Shown piece after piece: positions 32,156 to 40,650 of a DNA stretch of 64,000 bases (the stretch's first letter is position 1; each line of letters opens with the position of its first letter). Position numbers and translations under genes: made by a program. Source of the stretch: Salinicola tamaricis (lineage in GTDB: Bacteria > Pseudomonadota > Gammaproteobacteria > Pseudomonadales > Halomonadaceae); assembly GCF_003006155.1 (NCBI RefSeq), contig NZ_CP023559.1, positions 3,596,001 to 3,660,000 of the forward strand, read 5' to 3'. The notes under the pieces were generated by a model. That model made no database searches. It was not told the DNA's origin and saw only the letters and a list, made by a program, of their open reading frames with translations.

Positions 32156-32217
32156 ACGCAGGTTCCCTCTGGGTGTGGTTATTGTCGGCGTGTGATCGCA
32201 TGGTTTCGGGGCGGGTT

Positions 32218-33027
32218 TCACACGCTGGCCTCCAGGCGATCGCGGTGCCAGGGCATAGCCGCGCGGATCGCGGCGTCGACGCCGAAATAGAGCGCCAGTG
32301 CGAAGGCCACCAGGACCACCAGGGCCGCGAACATCACATCGATCTGCAGGCGGGCGTTGGCGTTGAGCATCAGATAGCCTAAGCCCTGGCTGGCGCCGAC
32401 CCATTCCCCGATCACCGCGCCGATCGGTGCCGCGCTGGCGGCCATGCGCAGCCCCGAGGCGAGTGACGGCAGCGCCGCCGGCAGCTGAACCCGCAGCAGC
32501 GTCTGACGGCGTGACAGACCGAAGGTGGTGGCCAGGTCGAGCCACCCCTGCGGAGTCTGGCGCAGGCCGTCGTAGCCAGTGGAGGCGACCGGAAAATAGA
32601 TGATCAGCATGGCCATCAGGATCTTGGGCCACAGCCCATAGCCGAGCCACAGCATCAGGATCGGCGCCAGCGCGAACAGCGGTATCGCCTGGCTGATCAG
32701 CAGCAGTGGCAGCAGGGTGCGCCGCAGCGGCCGGAAGCGTGCCAGTAATAGCGCCGTGGCCAGCCCCAACAGCACGCCGCCGATGAAGCCGCCGAGGATT
32801 TCGGTCGCGGTGACCATGGCGTGATGGGCCAGCAGCGCGCGCTGTTCGAGCAGCGCCCGCGCCACCGCCAGCGGCGATGGCAGAATGTAACGCGGGACCC
32901 CGGTGAGGCTAACGACAGCCTGCCAGGCGGCAAGTAGCAGCGCCAGCGCCAGTAGCGCCCGCGCCGGGCCATGAAGTTGACGCGGCAGACCGGGTCGGAC
33001 TCTCTGGATCGACGTCGATTCAGACAT
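32218..33027 (-). CDS. thiX: Thiamine-precursor ABC transporter permease ThiX-like
   Basis: A 269-residue permease of the nitrate/taurine/thiamine-precursor type with about six membrane helices (ALLALALLLAAWQAVV, MVTATEILGGFIGGVLLGLATALLL and others). The EAA loop TFGLSRRQTLLRVQLPAALPSLASG contacts the ATPase. The ATG at 33027 lies inside the end of the ATPase gene (ATGTCTGA), giving an 8-bp overlap. The open frame continues into the ATPase region because of an indel there, and I rejected that extension. Confidence 0.85.
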   Translation of the reverse strand: MSESTSIQRVRPGLPRQLHGPARALLALALLLAAWQAVVSLTGVPRYILPSPLAVARALLEQRALLAHHAMVTATEILGGFIGGVLLGLATALLLARFRPLRRTLLPLLLISQAIPLFALAPILMLWLGYGLWPKILMAMLIIYFPVASTGYDGLRQTPQGWLDLATTFGLSRRQTLLRVQLPAALPSLASGLRMAASAAPIGAVIGEWVGASQGLGYLMLNANARLQIDVMFAALVVLVAFALALYFGVDAAIRAAMPWHRDRLEASV

Positions 33028-33768
33028 GCGCCGGCTCCCGCAAAAGCGCCACCAGCTCGGCTTGATGCGCCAGCAGCTGCGGATCATCCAGCGCCCGCGG
33101 CCGTTGGCCGGTCGGCGCCGCCAGCGGACCGCCTGGGCCGGCTCGCCCTGCAACACCAGCAGCCGGTCGAGCCGCAGCGCCTCCAGCGGGTCATGGGTGA
33201 CCATGATCACGGTGCGTGTGGCGAGCAGCTCGCTGGCCAAGTCATGAAGTTCGAGCCGGGTAATGGCGTCGACCGCGGAGAACGGCTCATCCATCAGCAC
33301 TACCCCGGCATCCTCGTACAGCGTGCGTGCCAGCGCCACACGCTGGCGCTGGCCGCCGGAGAGTGCCGCCGCCAGGCATCCGCCTTGTCCGCCAGGCCCA
33401 CACGGGCGAGCAGCGCCTGCGCGCGCTCACGCGCCTCCGGGGCTGTCGGTCCCGCCCGCCGGCCGCGCCACTGGGTGCAGCATTACGTTGCCGATGACCC
33501 GCAGCCACGGCACCAGCAGATCCTGCTGCGACATCCACGCCAGGCGCCCCCGCAACGGCTGGCCGTCGCTGGTCGTGCACTCGATGTGATGGCGGTCGGG
33601 CAGGGTGAGGCCGGCAATCATGCGTAATAGCGAACTCTTGCCGCAGCCGCTGCGCCCGAGCAGGCAGGTCCAGCTGCCAGCGTCGAATTCGACGGCGAGA
33701 TCGTGGAACAATGGCCGGGCGCCGAAGGTGAGCGAGGCGCGGCGAATGTCCAGCCCGGGTGGTGACAT
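33020..33768 (-). CDS. thiZ: Thiamine-precursor ABC transporter ATPase ThiZ-like (at least two frame breaks)
   Basis: First gene of the riboswitch operon. Frame one carries Walker A (LLGRSGCGKSSLLRMIAGL) and the Q-loop (LAWMSQQDLLVPWLRV). After a break near 33430 come LSGGQRQRVALARTLYED, Walker B (VVLMDEPFSAVDA) and the H-loop (VIMVTHDPLEALRL). Another break near 33105 precedes the true C-terminus (LLAHQAELVALLREPAHV), which ends at 33020. I chose the ATG at 33768 because GGGAG lies 5 bases upstream and the ATPase core begins directly; the ATG at 33810 is an alternative. Confidence 0.82.
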
Positions 33769-33825
33769 GACCACTCCCATGACGGGGGGCTGCAACGGCG
33801 GGGGCATCATGCGCGGGCAGGCTGG

Positions 33826-33906
33826 CCTTTCCTCCGCCGGTGCTAACCGGTTCAGGTTCCAGGGTTGTGCGCTGCACTCTCAGCCCGTCCGGCGGGCACC
33901 CCTATC
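33826..33906 (-). ncRNA. TPP (THI-box) riboswitch
   Basis: Read on the minus strand, the region begins GGGGTGCCCG, contains the THI-box core CTGAGAGTGCAG followed by CCCTGGAACCTGAACCGGTTAG, and ends CACCGGCGGAGGAAAGG. The CUGAGA and ACCUGAnCxGGUUAG segments bind thiamine pyrophosphate, and the flanking P1-P5 stems are visible. It sits 58 bases upstream of the thiZ start, so thiZXY should be turned off when TPP is plentiful. This is the best evidence that the transporter carries a thiamine precursor. Confidence 0.93.
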
Positions 33907-33988
33907 CAGTGAGCGCCGATTGTACGCCGCCCGAAAGCCGCTGCCCACCTTCGGCCCGATGCACCGAACTCGAGAGGAGTCGTGATCT

Positions 33989-34833
33989 TGTCAGATGTCC
34001 TGCCCATGGCCGACGCCGAACTGACGCGCCGGGTGTCGCTCTACGCTGGGGTGGCGTTGACGCCGCTGCTGCTACGCTTTGCCGACAGCGCCAACTGGCT
34101 GTGGCGCAGTGAGGAACTCTCGCCAAGCTCTACAAGCTGGCTCGTACCCATGCCGACGACGACCCGTTCTGGCACGGCATGCGTGAGCTGTTCGGTGTCG
34201 ACCGCTGGCGCCATGCCATGAGCTGCCGGCGCTGGCAGGCTCGCTGCCGCAGCATCTGCCGCTGGCGCCGTTGCCGTTGACCTGGCTGGGACGGCTCCAA
34301 GGCGCGCCGCTGTGGAGCCTGCCCTGGCGTCAGGCGTCGGTAGCGCGGATGGATGCCGCCTCGCGGCCAGTTGGGGCGGCAGCTGCGGCGACTCCACCAT
34401 GACTCGCTGCCGGGGTGGGGGCATCCGGCGAGCGGCGTTTATGCGCTCGACGCTTGGCCGCGGGCGGCGCGCCTTCGTTGCCAGCCGCGGCGCTCTCGAC
34501 GCCGTGGCGCTGGCCAGTCTGGCCTGGCCGCTGCCGAGCCGCGCGGTCTGGAGCCTGCCCGATCTGCGCCCCGATCAGTTCCTGCTCGGCGGGCTGGATG
34601 ACTACTGGGCCGATTGGGAGGCGCTGGTATGGGCGCCACTGGAGTTCGACCTGTGCCTGCTCGAGCTGATGCTCGAGAACGCAGCGCAGCGCGAGGCCTT
34701 CGTCGAGGCATACGGCGCCGAGCATTTACCGTCGCTCGACCTTCATCGAGCCGGCATGCGCGCAGTCATTCTGGCCCTCGGCGTGCTGGGGCCTCGGAGC
34801 ACGCCACTACGGGAATATCCCTATTGGCTCTAG
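33989..34833 (+). CDS. Degenerate phosphotransferase (APH-fold) protein (several frame breaks)
   Basis: I do not recognise a named gene. Stitched together over at least three frame changes (near 34110, 34220 and 34390) it gives about 280 residues. The C-terminal half resembles aminoglycoside/choline kinase-like proteins: LGRQLRRLHHDSLPGWGHP, then SLPDLRPDQFLLG in the place of the catalytic HGDxxxxNxL loop, then YWADWEALVWAPLEFDLCLLE like the metal-binding (I/V)DWE-x-A-x-x-GP-x-x-xDL segment. The loop His is replaced and the loop Asn is Gln, so catalysis is doubtful. AGGAG precedes a TTG at 33989; an ATG at 34006 is an alternative. Confidence 0.55.
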
Positions 34834-34931
34834 GCATATGAAAAAGATAAAAAAATCGGCGTGCGTCCCGGCGCAATCGGGTAGCGACATGGCATACTGA
34901 ATCTTTGGGAACGGATACCGACGATAGTCTC

Positions 34932-36639
34932 GTGGACTCGATCAATAGCTTGTTTCTCGTTTGCGGCGCGCTGATCGCGCTGAGCATCCTCGCCAGCCGG
35001 GTCTCCTCGCGGATCGGCGTGCCGCTGCTGGTACTCTTCCTCGGGCTGGGCATGCTCGCGGGCGAGGAGGGCGTGCTCGGCCAGTTCGATGATTACTCGC
35101 AAGCCTTCTTGATCGGCCACCTGGCGCTCGCCATGATCCTGCTGGACGGCGGCCTGCGCACCCGCTTCCAGACCTTCCGCGTGGGGCTCAAGCCGGCGCT
35201 GTCGCTGGCCACCATCGGCGTCTTTCTCACCAGCGGTATCGTCGGCCTGCTGGCGATGTGGCTGCTCGATCTCAGCCTTATCGAAGGCCTACTCGTTGGG
35301 GCCATCGTCGGTTCCACCGACGCCGCGGCGGTCTTCTCGATGCTCAAGGGGCAGGGCGTCAATCTCAACGAGCGTGTCGGTGCCACCCTGGAGATCGAGT
35401 CGGGTACCAACGACCCGATGGCGATCTTTCTCACCATCACCCCTGGCGGAGATGCTCACCGGTGGCGTGGGCGGACTGAGCGACACGCTGATGCGCTTCG
35501 TGCTGCAGTTCGGCGTAGGGCTGGCGATCGGCCTTGGCGGTGGCTGGATCTCGGCCAAGATGCTGCGCTGGCTCGATCTGGCGCCGGGGCTCTACTCGCT
35601 GCTCGCCCTGGCGCTGGGGTTCTGTATCTTTGGCGCTACCAGCGCCATCGGCGGTAGCGGCTTCCTCGCGATCTACCTCACCGGGCTGATGATCGGCAAT
35701 CAGCCCGGGCGCCACCTGACTCACATCCTGCCGGTCCACGACGGTCTGGCGTGGCTGAGTCAGATCGGACTGTTCCTGGTGCTGGGCATGCTGGTCACCC
35801 CGTCCGAGATGATCGACTACGCCGTGCCCAGCGTGATCCTGGGGGTGGCGCTAATCCTGGTGGCGCGCCCGCTGGCGGTGCTTGCCTCGCTGCTGCCGTT
35901 TTTCAATTTCCGCTGGCGCGAGCTGTGCTTCATCTCATGGGTCGGGCTACGCGGCGCGGTGCCCATCGTGCTGGCGATCTTCCCGGTGATCAGCGGCGTC
36001 GAGAACTCGGCGCTCTACTTCAACGTGGCCTTCTTCGTGGTTCTGATCTCACTGCTGCTGCAGGGGTCGACCCTGGCGCGCTTCGCCCACTGGATGCGCG
36101 TAGCGCTGCCCGAGAGCACCACGCCCGACCGCCGCGGCCAGCTCGGCGTACTGCCCGAGAACGACTACGAGATGTTCGTCTACAAGGTCGAGAACGAGTC
36201 GCTCGACGACGTGCCCATTCGCCTGTTGCGGCTACCCTCGGGCACCTTGATCTCGGCCATCTTTCGCCAGCACGCCATGCTCCATCCCAAGGGCAGCACC
36301 CGGCTGCGGTTGGAGGACGTGATCTGCCTGATCGGGCGCACCGGCGATCTGCCCTCGCTAAACCGCCTTTTCAATGGGGAGTCCAAGCTGAAGCGCGAGC
36401 GCGCCTTCTTCGGCACCTTCTCGCTCGACGGCGAAGCGCTGATGCAGGACGTGGCCAATGCCTACGGTCTCACCCTCAGTCCGGGGGAGCAGGAGATGAC
36501 GCTAGGCGAGTTCGTGGCGCTACGCGTCGGTGGCCATCCGGTGGTGGGCGACGACGTCGACTGGCATGGTTTCCACTGGGTGGTCAGCGAGATGGAAGGC
36601 AACCGGGTGACGCGAGTCGGTCTCAGGCTCTATCACTGA
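34932..36639 (+). CDS. cvrA: K+/H+ antiporter, CvrA/NhaP2 type (one frame break)
   Basis: A cation/proton antiporter of the CPA1 family important for potassium and volume control. The N-terminal half matches NhaP2 ([45 protein letters not shown] and [17 protein letters not shown], with the ion-binding ND-type pair). The frame changes near 35440. The rest contains [30 protein letters not shown], and a soluble C-terminal region with a TrkA-C-like domain ([22 protein letters not shown]) and CorC-type end. I prefer the GTG at 34932; a TTG at 34905 adds nine residues. Confidence 0.87.
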
Positions 36640-36760
36640 CAGCCAGCCTGTGTCGGCAAGCCCAGCTCGCTTGAGAACCAATGCCTCTCGAAAACCAGAG
36701 CCCCTCGATAACCACAGCCTCTCTAAAACCGAGCTATCGCGGAAGGACCGGCAGACAAAG

Positions 36761-36784
36761 ACCCGGGCAGGAGATGGCCCGGGT
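36761..36784. terminator. Hairpin between cvrA and a convergent small gene
   Basis: An 8-bp perfect stem (ACCCGGGC with GCCCGGGT) and an 8-base loop lie in the 238-bp gap after cvrA. No T-run follows. The sequence after it contains a short direct repeat (TTACTGAAACGAG / TTACTGAAAGAAG). Nothing else is recognisable in the gap. Confidence 0.4.
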
Positions 36785-36877
36785 TCGAGTGGGAAGCGCT
36801 TATGGCGAAAAGTGCTTACTGAAACGAGTACTTACTGAAAGAAGTGTTGGTTGAACGAACCAAGGAGTGGCGGCGGT

Positions 36878-37093
36878 CTACTCGACCTCGGCATCCAGCG
36901 ACGGGCGGCTCAGCTGCTTGCCGGTCTCGCGCTCGATCATGCCGTTCATACGCGCGGCGCGGTGCTGGGCCTGCGACTCCTCGTCGAAATAGCCAAGGCT
37001 ACCGCCGGTATCGCCGTCGAAGACTTCGTAGCAGACCTGATTGTGGCTGCCCGGCTTGAGGGTCTTTCGCACTTCGATGAAAGGCTCGGCCAT
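36878..37093 (-). CDS. Small conserved-type hypothetical protein
   Basis: A 71-residue acidic protein from the ATG at 37093. MAEPFIEVRKTLKPGSHNQV reads as a small beta-rich N-terminus, and the C-terminal half is charged and helical (SQAQHRAARMNGMIERETG). I do not recognise a family. GC-rich codon use fits the host, and it lies outside the island. Its minus-strand leader is an ordinary intergenic region without strong promoter elements. Confidence 0.55.
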   Translation of the reverse strand: MAEPFIEVRKTLKPGSHNQVCYEVFDGDTGGSLGYFDEESQAQHRAARMNGMIERETGKQLSRPSLDAEVE

Positions 37094-37297
37094 GCTGGAA
37101 TCCTCGCGCAAGAGATGAACGTTGAGCGTAGCTCACTCGATGCCGCTGTATAGGGTGTGATTGTTAAGGGTGGCGACGTCGCGGTATGGGGAGTGGGTCC
37201 GCGACAGCACAAGCTTGCCCTGGATCAGCCTAACGCCCACCTATGACCGTTTGGCGTCATGATCGGTGGAGGCTGGCGGGTAGCAAACCTCATGGTG

Positions 37298-37600
37298 CTA
37301 GTCGGGATCGAGATCCCACTGTAATCCAAACTGTAACCCGTTGACCGCCTCATTGAGCAAGTCCTGGTCGCGATCGGTGCTGCTGGCGTCGTTCTGAATC
37401 CGTGCGCTCTGACTCTGCGGGTCCGGCCAGCCCAGCCGGCCCATGCACGCCTGGTACTCCGGCTCGCCGGCGATCTGGTGCGTCTGGCGTTCGCAGGTAC
37501 GGCTGTCTCTGAGGAAATTCGTCGCACTCAGGCGCGGCACGGCCGAGACACAGCCGGCCAGCAGGCAGCAGATCAGAATGAGGGATAGCAGACGGCACAT
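37298..37600 (-). CDS. Small lipoprotein
   Basis: A 100-residue protein starting at 37600 with a lipoprotein signal sequence: a hydrophobic stretch followed by the lipobox LLAGC, so Cys17 would be lipidated after signal peptidase II cleavage. The mature part is polar, with two more Cys (SRTCERQT and YQACMGRLGW) that might form a disulfide, and an acidic tail. No family is recognised. Most likely it is anchored in the outer or inner membrane facing the periplasm. Confidence 0.65.
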   Translation of the reverse strand: MCRLLSLILICCLLAGCVSAVPRLSATNFLRDSRTCERQTHQIAGEPEYQACMGRLGWPDPQSQSARIQNDASSTDRDQDLLNEAVNGLQFGLQWDLDPD

Positions 37601-37777
37601 GGAGGCTTCACCGGGAACTGCTCCGAAGCGTAGCACTCCTGGCGCGGTTTGTTACCAGAATTCATGTCTCAAGTGCTTGTTCGTAAAGCGACTCGCCGTC
37701 GCCGCAGGGCCATGCCAGACTGCGTGGGCTACTGATTCACGCCTCGCTACGCGGCTGTGGCACCACGGAGCCCGACG

Positions 37778-38167
37778 ATGCACCGAGACGACCTTGCCGA
37801 TCTCTACCGCGGCTATATCGACTGCCTGAACCGTCAGGCCTGGGACACACTGGGGCGATTCGTCCACGAAGCCGTGACCCACAACGGCCGCCAGTTGGGG
37901 TTCGTCGGCTATCGCGAGATGCTCGAGCAGGATTTCGCGACCATTCCGGATCTGCATTTCACCATCGAGCTGCTGGTGGTCGAGCCACCGCGCATCGCTG
38001 CCCGATTGGCGTTCGACTGCACGCCACAAGGCACCTTCCTTGGCCTGGCGGTCGATGGCCGGCGGGTTCGCTTCGCCGAGAACGTCTTCTACACCTGCCA
38101 CGACGGCAAGATCATCAGCGTCCTGTCGATGATCGACAAGAGCGCGATCGAAGCGCAGCTGGGGTAG
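37778..38167 (+). CDS. Ester cyclase / SnoaL-like protein
   Basis: A 129-residue NTF2-like fold protein. The pattern YRGYIDCLNRQAWDTLGRFVHEAVTHNGRQLGFVGYREMLEQDFATIPDLHF and the C-terminal RVRFAENVFYTCHDGKIISVLSMID match SnoaL-type ester cyclases. Many such proteins have unknown substrates. I start at the ATG at 37778; seven upstream codons are also open. It is the last host-like gene before the compositional shift at about 38.2 kb. Confidence 0.7.
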   Translation: MHRDDLADLYRGYIDCLNRQAWDTLGRFVHEAVTHNGRQLGFVGYREMLEQDFATIPDLHFTIELLVVEPPRIAARLAFDCTPQGTFLGLAVDGRRVRFAENVFYTCHDGKIISVLSMIDKSAIEAQLG

Positions 38168-38264
38168 GGGAAAGTCATCCGTCGCAGGCACAGCCCGGTG
38201 GTCGATGGCAGGGATTGGAAGAAGAATGATATAACAAAGTACAGCTTCTACCTTGGGGGTCACG

Positions 38265-38897
38265 ATGTACTGCCGCAATCCCGAGCGCCGCACAGAGCTT
38301 GTGCAAAAGTATGATTTTGTGCCTGTGTTCCGAAGCAGGATACTAGAGGGGCAGCAAAAAAATAGCTGCACGGGGGATGTTCTTAGCAGTGAATACTATC
38401 TGTTCTCTTATAAAGAGAAGGGAAATCCAGAGAATGAAGGCACCTTCTACTGCGGCAAGGTTGCAGCAGATCATTTTCTTGAGCTGATAAACGTAGCTCC
38501 GCCAAAGCGGTTTGACCCATTGAAGTTCGAGCCGGCGCATGCTGGTGGCACTGGCTCTGGAGCCACCGGTGCTGGGCGACCCGGGAACGCAAGGGCTGAC
38601 GACCCTGCATCAAAGCAACTGCGCAATGCGATCAACCTGATTATTTTCTGCTGGGACCAAACACCAGGTCCTCCTTTGGCCACGGCGCTTGAGATTGTAG
38701 ATCGATATGGCTACAACCCTCCCCGCCCGCATGAGGTGAAGAGGGTCAACTCAAACCTCAAGAAAGGGAATAGAACACTTCAGGAAATCCTCACGGGGGT
38801 TCGCAAGAAAGGCCATGATTTGAAGGAATACCGCTTCGATCTGATCAATGCCATTCTGGAAGAAAGGTATCCCGATGTAACCTCGTTCTTTGAGTGA
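38265..38897 (+). CDS. Island orphan protein, two-domain, unknown function
   Basis: A 210-residue protein that I do not recognise. The N-terminal half has two Cys-containing segments (MYCRNPERR at the start and GTFYCGKVAADHFLELI at about residue 70) that could be a small metal-binding or structural domain. A flexible Gly/Thr/Ala-rich linker follows (about residues 95-110), then a C-terminal basic helical domain (RVNSNLKKGNRTLQEILTG). The codons are more AT-rich than in the neighbours. It is the first gene inside the island's left end, so transfer is likely. I start at the ATG at 38265, not 38253. Confidence 0.6.
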   Translation: MYCRNPERRTELVQKYDFVPVFRSRILEGQQKNSCTGDVLSSEYYLFSYKEKGNPENEGTFYCGKVAADHFLELINVAPPKRFDPLKFEPAHAGGTGSGATGAGRPGNARADDPASKQLRNAINLIIFCWDQTPGPPLATALEIVDRYGYNPPRPHEVKRVNSNLKKGNRTLQEILTGVRKKGHDLKEYRFDLINAILEERYPDVTSFFE

Positions 38898-38902
38898 CAC
38901 CC

Positions 38903-39148
38903 TCATGCTGCTTTGGCACGGCATTCACGGATTTGCCTATTTTCTGCTTTGGTGGCTGCCATGATGGGCTCCAATGCTTCGGATTCGAGTCGCGAAAGTA
39001 TCTCACCGAGCAATTCCCATGTCTGCTGCACGCCCCTGAGGTTCGCTCGATGCCCAGCGGCACACGAGTCGCGAAACTGAGGCTCGCGACTACCGATGCA
39101 TGAATCGATCGCCAGAGCGGTCAGCGCCAGGAGCACACCGATTGGCAC
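38903..39148 (-). pseudogene. Remnant of an unrecognised gene
   Basis: The minus strand is open here for 81 codons. The 3' part (LRGVQQTWELLGEILSRLES, then PIMAATKAENRQIRECRAKAA) reads like a real helical C-terminus, whereas the 5' part overlaps the ssb remnant on the other strand and looks like read-through. I interpret it as the C-terminal end of a gene cut off at about 39100. The family is unknown. Confidence 0.3.
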
Positions 39149-39459
39149 ACCGTGATCCTGTTCGAGAAGCTAGCCGAGATCGCCGAGTGCTATCTCGCAA
39201 AGGGCTCGAAGGTCTACATCGAGGGCAAGTTTCAATCGCGGAAGTGGCAAGGACAGGACGGCCAGGAGCGCTACGCGACGGAGATTCGCGGGCGCGATAT
39301 GCAGATGCTCGATAGCCGTCCGACTGACGGCCAGCAGCCACAGAACAGGCAACAGAACGATGGAAGTCCGAATAGCCAAGTGACCAGCAGCAGGCCGGGA
39401 ACTATGGCGCGCCCGCTGCGGGCAGCTTCGACGACTTCAACGACGAAGTTCCATTCTAG
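39104..39459 (+). pseudogene. Truncated single-stranded DNA-binding protein (ssb) remnant
   Basis: The first part encodes the second half of the SSB OB-fold: [46 protein letters not shown] and MQMLDSR. A Gln/Asn-rich linker follows. After one frame change near 39380 the diagnostic acidic tip [10 protein letters not shown] (like DDDIPF) ends at 39459. The N-terminal half of the OB-fold is missing and a stop lies at 39101, so the gene is truly truncated. Plasmid, ICE and phage SSBs have this form; it is likely a leftover of an older mobile element. Confidence 0.75.
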
Positions 39460-40258
39460 CCTTGAACCTATTATTTGCAGCACGCTAGCAACCAGCGCTG
39501 CAATGGACCCAACGTGTGGTAACGTATTAAGCAAAGTTCTGGCCGGTCCGGTTTTTGGCGAAGGACTGGCTAGCAACATTTCTGCTGAATCAATAGATTC
39601 GATATGCTGACGAATTTCGTCTTCCGCAGTGATGTTGTTCCTTACTTCTTGTCTAAGCTTTCCAAATTTCTTCTCTAGTTCGGTATTGTTGATGGTGGCC
39701 GAGACTGAGTTGTTGCTACCTTGAGTGTTTTGTTGAATGACACTTTGTGCGCTTCCGATGAATTGGATAACGCTGGGATTTACCTCCTGTTTGTTGTTTT
39801 CCGGTAGCTCTTCAAGGATATCTTCGAACTTGTAGTTCATCTCGCGAAAAAGGGGCATGCTCACTGCATTCGTTGAATGCTCTTATCGCGTCATCGAGCT
39901 TCCGTCCTGTAGGGAAAAAGTGATGTGCGAAATGAGCCGCATCTATTTCGCCAGCTTTAATTTTGTAGATTAATTGATACTGAATCGCCATGCGGTCATC
40001 GATTTTGGTAGGGAAAGTCAACTCCCCACTTCCCACCATTCCACCTATAGTGGCTTTGCGTTCTTGATACCAAGTGTCGAAGTCAACGTTTTTGTGATTG
40101 ATAAGTTGCTCATGGACTAGCTTGAGGACTTCGTCCGTCTCGCAAAAATCTATAAGCATATTTGCGCGATCGTTGAAAGTGTTGTAGTCCGAGTTAATCA
40201 AATCTGCAGAGTAATCATTAAAGCGATCATAACTTCTTTTGACTTTGCTTGGTTTCAT
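39271..40258 (-). CDS. Unrecognised island protein, probably 3'-truncated (one frame break)
   Basis: The start at 40258 has a good ribosome-binding site (GAGGGA). The first 148 codons are soluble, charged sequence ([35 protein letters not shown]). The frame changes near 39865 in a run of T. It continues with a Ser/Asn/Gln-rich stretch ([18 protein letters not shown]), a charged helix ([19 protein letters not shown]) and a hydrophobic segment ([17 protein letters not shown]) that could insert in a membrane. From about 39460 the frame simply runs antisense through the ssb remnant, so the original 3' end seems lost. AT-rich, on the same strand as the cyclase pair. Confidence 0.5.
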
Positions 40259-40374
40259 TTTCTGTTCCCTCTATGTGGAGCCGGTTTCATAAAGCTGGTC
40301 TTGTCAGTTGCAGCTGCATCACGCCTACACCAAGCAGCTAAGCAGTCAGCTTAGCCAGATATGGAGCACCTTTT

Positions 40375-40650
40375 ATGATAAAAGCACGCGAGATTCGCCA
40401 CTTCCACCTGTTTTGTGGCCTGGGCGGCGAGCGGCCGCACATCGTGTTCCTCAGCGCTCCCTGCAAGGGCTTCTCGGGGCTCTTGTCGCAGAGCCGCAGC
40501 AGTACGCCGAAATACCAGGCGCTCAACCGGCTGACGCTGCGCGGCATCTGGCTGACGCCCGAAGCCTGGGCCGATGATCCGCCGGAGCTGCTTAATCTTT
40601 GAGAACGTGCCACGCATCGCAAACTGCGGGCGGGAGCTGCTCTTCATCAT
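40375..40650 (+). pseudogene. DNA cytosine-5 methyltransferase remnant
   Basis: FHLFCGLGG is motif I of C5-methyltransferases and is followed directly by ERPHIVFLSAPCKGFSGLLS, whose Pro-Cys pair is the catalytic motif IV. The segment normally between them (about 70 residues) is deleted. The stretch PKYQALNRLTLRGIWL continues, a frame change follows near 40590, and FENVPRIANCGRELL (the ENV motif) ends at about 40650, where AT-rich sequence of the cyclase gene begins. Internal deletion plus truncation mark it as a dead fragment, not a sequencing artefact. Confidence 0.75.
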
